From Prorocentrum cordatum (lineage: Eukaryota > Sar > Dinophyceae > Prorocentrales > Prorocentraceae): a stretch of 64,000 bases of DNA. Position numbers and translations under genes: made by a program. The notes under the pieces were generated by a model, which was not told the origin of the DNA, searched no databases, and saw nothing but the letters and a program-made list of their open reading frames with translations. Positions 63,269-64,000 of this stretch are shown here, piece by piece. The stretch lies in assembly GCA_963575745.1 (NCBI GenBank), contig CAUYUJ010001405.1:28048-92047 (forward strand). Direction: 5' to 3'. Every line of letters starts with the position of its first letter. Within the stretch, counting starts at the first letter, position 1.

Positions 63269-63577
63269 ATGATGAGTGGGGCCGTCCTGCTCGCATGCGG
63301 GATGTTTGTCGGACTTGCAGTGGGAATGTTGATAGGGCGCTGTGTATGTGCCAAATCTGCCGTGGTTCCGCCTGCTTCTCCTACTGTTGCACCAGAACCG
63401 CCTATTCCTTCTGCCCCCGCGGGGGCCAGGCTGGCCCTGCCCGTGCATTTGGCACGGCGCAGCGAGGTATATCATTCGGACAAAATGTGTCCGGCGCTGT
63501 GCAGGTCGCCCACTGTAGATGTGATCAGGGCTTGCAAACTTTGTTATGGTCGCAATGCTTGTGCGAAGGCTGACTGA
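63269..63577 (+). CDS. small membrane-anchored ORF, copia C-terminus-like
   Basis: 102 codons from ATG 63,269 (the frame is open further upstream). A transmembrane helix (ACGMFVGLAVGMLIGRCV) is followed by a Pro-rich linker and a Cys motif (VYHSDKMC … ACKLC). The G-L-A-x-G-x-x-x-G-R-C ending of the helix mirrors the helix near residues 1685-1702 of the copia polyprotein at 17.5 kb. I infer a 3' fragment of another copia-type element, though an independent small gene is possible. No LTR was found next to it. Confidence 0.5.
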   Translation: MMSGAVLLACGMFVGLAVGMLIGRCVCAKSAVVPPASPTVAPEPPIPSAPAGARLALPVHLARRSEVYHSDKMCPALCRSPTVDVIRACKLCYGRNACAKAD

Positions 63578-63597
63578 CTGAGTTGACCCAGCGCATG

Positions 63598-63835
63598 CTT
63601 GCCAATCAGCCCCAAAAGGATCTCCAAAAGAGGCCCCAAGCAGCCCCAAAAGGATCTCCAAAGGGGGCCCCGAGCAGTTCCAAAGTGGTTCCAAGAGAAC
63701 CTCAACACATCCAACATACATTTACATTTAAATGAGGCCCCCCTTTCATAAGGTTAAATGGCCAACAGAAGCCCTCCAAAGGGGTTCCAGAGTGGTCCCA
63801 TCAATAAGGCCTCCTACCTGCTTCTGGGGAATTCT
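63598..63835. repeat. minisatellite of ccccaaaaggatctcc / ccaaagtggttcc
   Basis: Two copies of agccccaaaaggatctccaa, then looser ccaaag units. No gene. Confidence 0.75.
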
Positions 63836-63837
63836 CA

Positions 63838-63885
63838 CAAAGACCCCTGAGGTCTCTACCCCGCAACCCAGGCGCGGTGGAGAGG
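63838..63885. mobile_element. isolated right end of TIR/introner-like element
   Basis: cctgaggtctctaccccgca and acccaggcgcggtgg match the right end of the 16,204-17,035 element (ctgaggtctcttacccacaa, cccaggcccggtgg). Left partner not identified in this window. Confidence 0.55.
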
Positions 63886-64000
63886 CCAAAATGCTGCGCC
63901 GCCTTGCATTTCGAGGCGAACCATTGCCACTCTTGCGTTTCTTTTGGCATGTGTCTCAGGCTCGCGGAGGGGCAGAGGGATGGGCGATCAATAGAGAGGG

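Overview
This window looks like nuclear DNA of a GC-rich dinoflagellate-type protist. The reasons are the low density of convincing genes, the very large amount of tandem and inverted repeats, and retroelements in the styles I know from dinoflagellate genomes: a Ty1/copia polyprotein with a short HHCC integrase finger, DIRS-like elements with a cytosine-methyltransferase-like domain, and a hAT-like gene full of repeat-packed introns. A motif resembling the dinoflagellate spliced leader also occurs in the copia LTR. I see no bacterial operons, no rRNA or tRNA gene and no CRISPR array. Species assignment is not possible from the sequence alone.

Layout. 0-8.8 kb: satellite-like arrays (678-bp duplication, ~160-bp array), C-rich minisatellite between inverted arrays, no confident gene. 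8.9-15.2 kb (minus): one nearly complete but frameshifted DIRS-like retrotransposon (gag-like, RT, RNase H, methyltransferase, tyrosine recombinase). 16.2-17.0 kb: a terminal-inverted-repeat (TIR) element whose ends resemble introns further on. 17.06-23.25 kb (plus): an intact Ty1/copia retrotransposon with identical 224-bp LTRs, a 5-bp target duplication and one 1,782-aa polyprotein. 23.3-30.4 kb: minisatellites, no confident gene. 30.4-37.4 kb: a mosaic of truncated retroelement pieces (methyltransferase fragment, LINE 3' end, gag/RT fragment, tyrosine recombinase fragment). 37.4-46.2 kb: a large modular satellite field. 46.4-50.0 kb (minus): a tyrosine-recombinase element whose recombinase is intact and overlaps a zinc-ribbon gag-like ORF. 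50-55 kb: AT-rich and GAT repeats and a 1.27-kb foldback element. 55.2-62.4 kb (plus): a multi-exon hAT-transposase-like gene. 63.3-63.6 kb: a small membrane-anchored ORF like the 3' end of copia polyproteins.

How it works together: nearly all recognisable coding capacity is mobile-element machinery of four classes (copia, DIRS/tyrosine recombinase, LINE, hAT). The copia element is by far the youngest. The hAT-like gene is the only multi-exon gene, and several of its introns start or end with sequence matching the TIR element at 16.2-17.0 kb, which suggests introner-like intron gain. Long open frames elsewhere mostly reflect GC-rich repeats without stop codons and were not annotated as genes.
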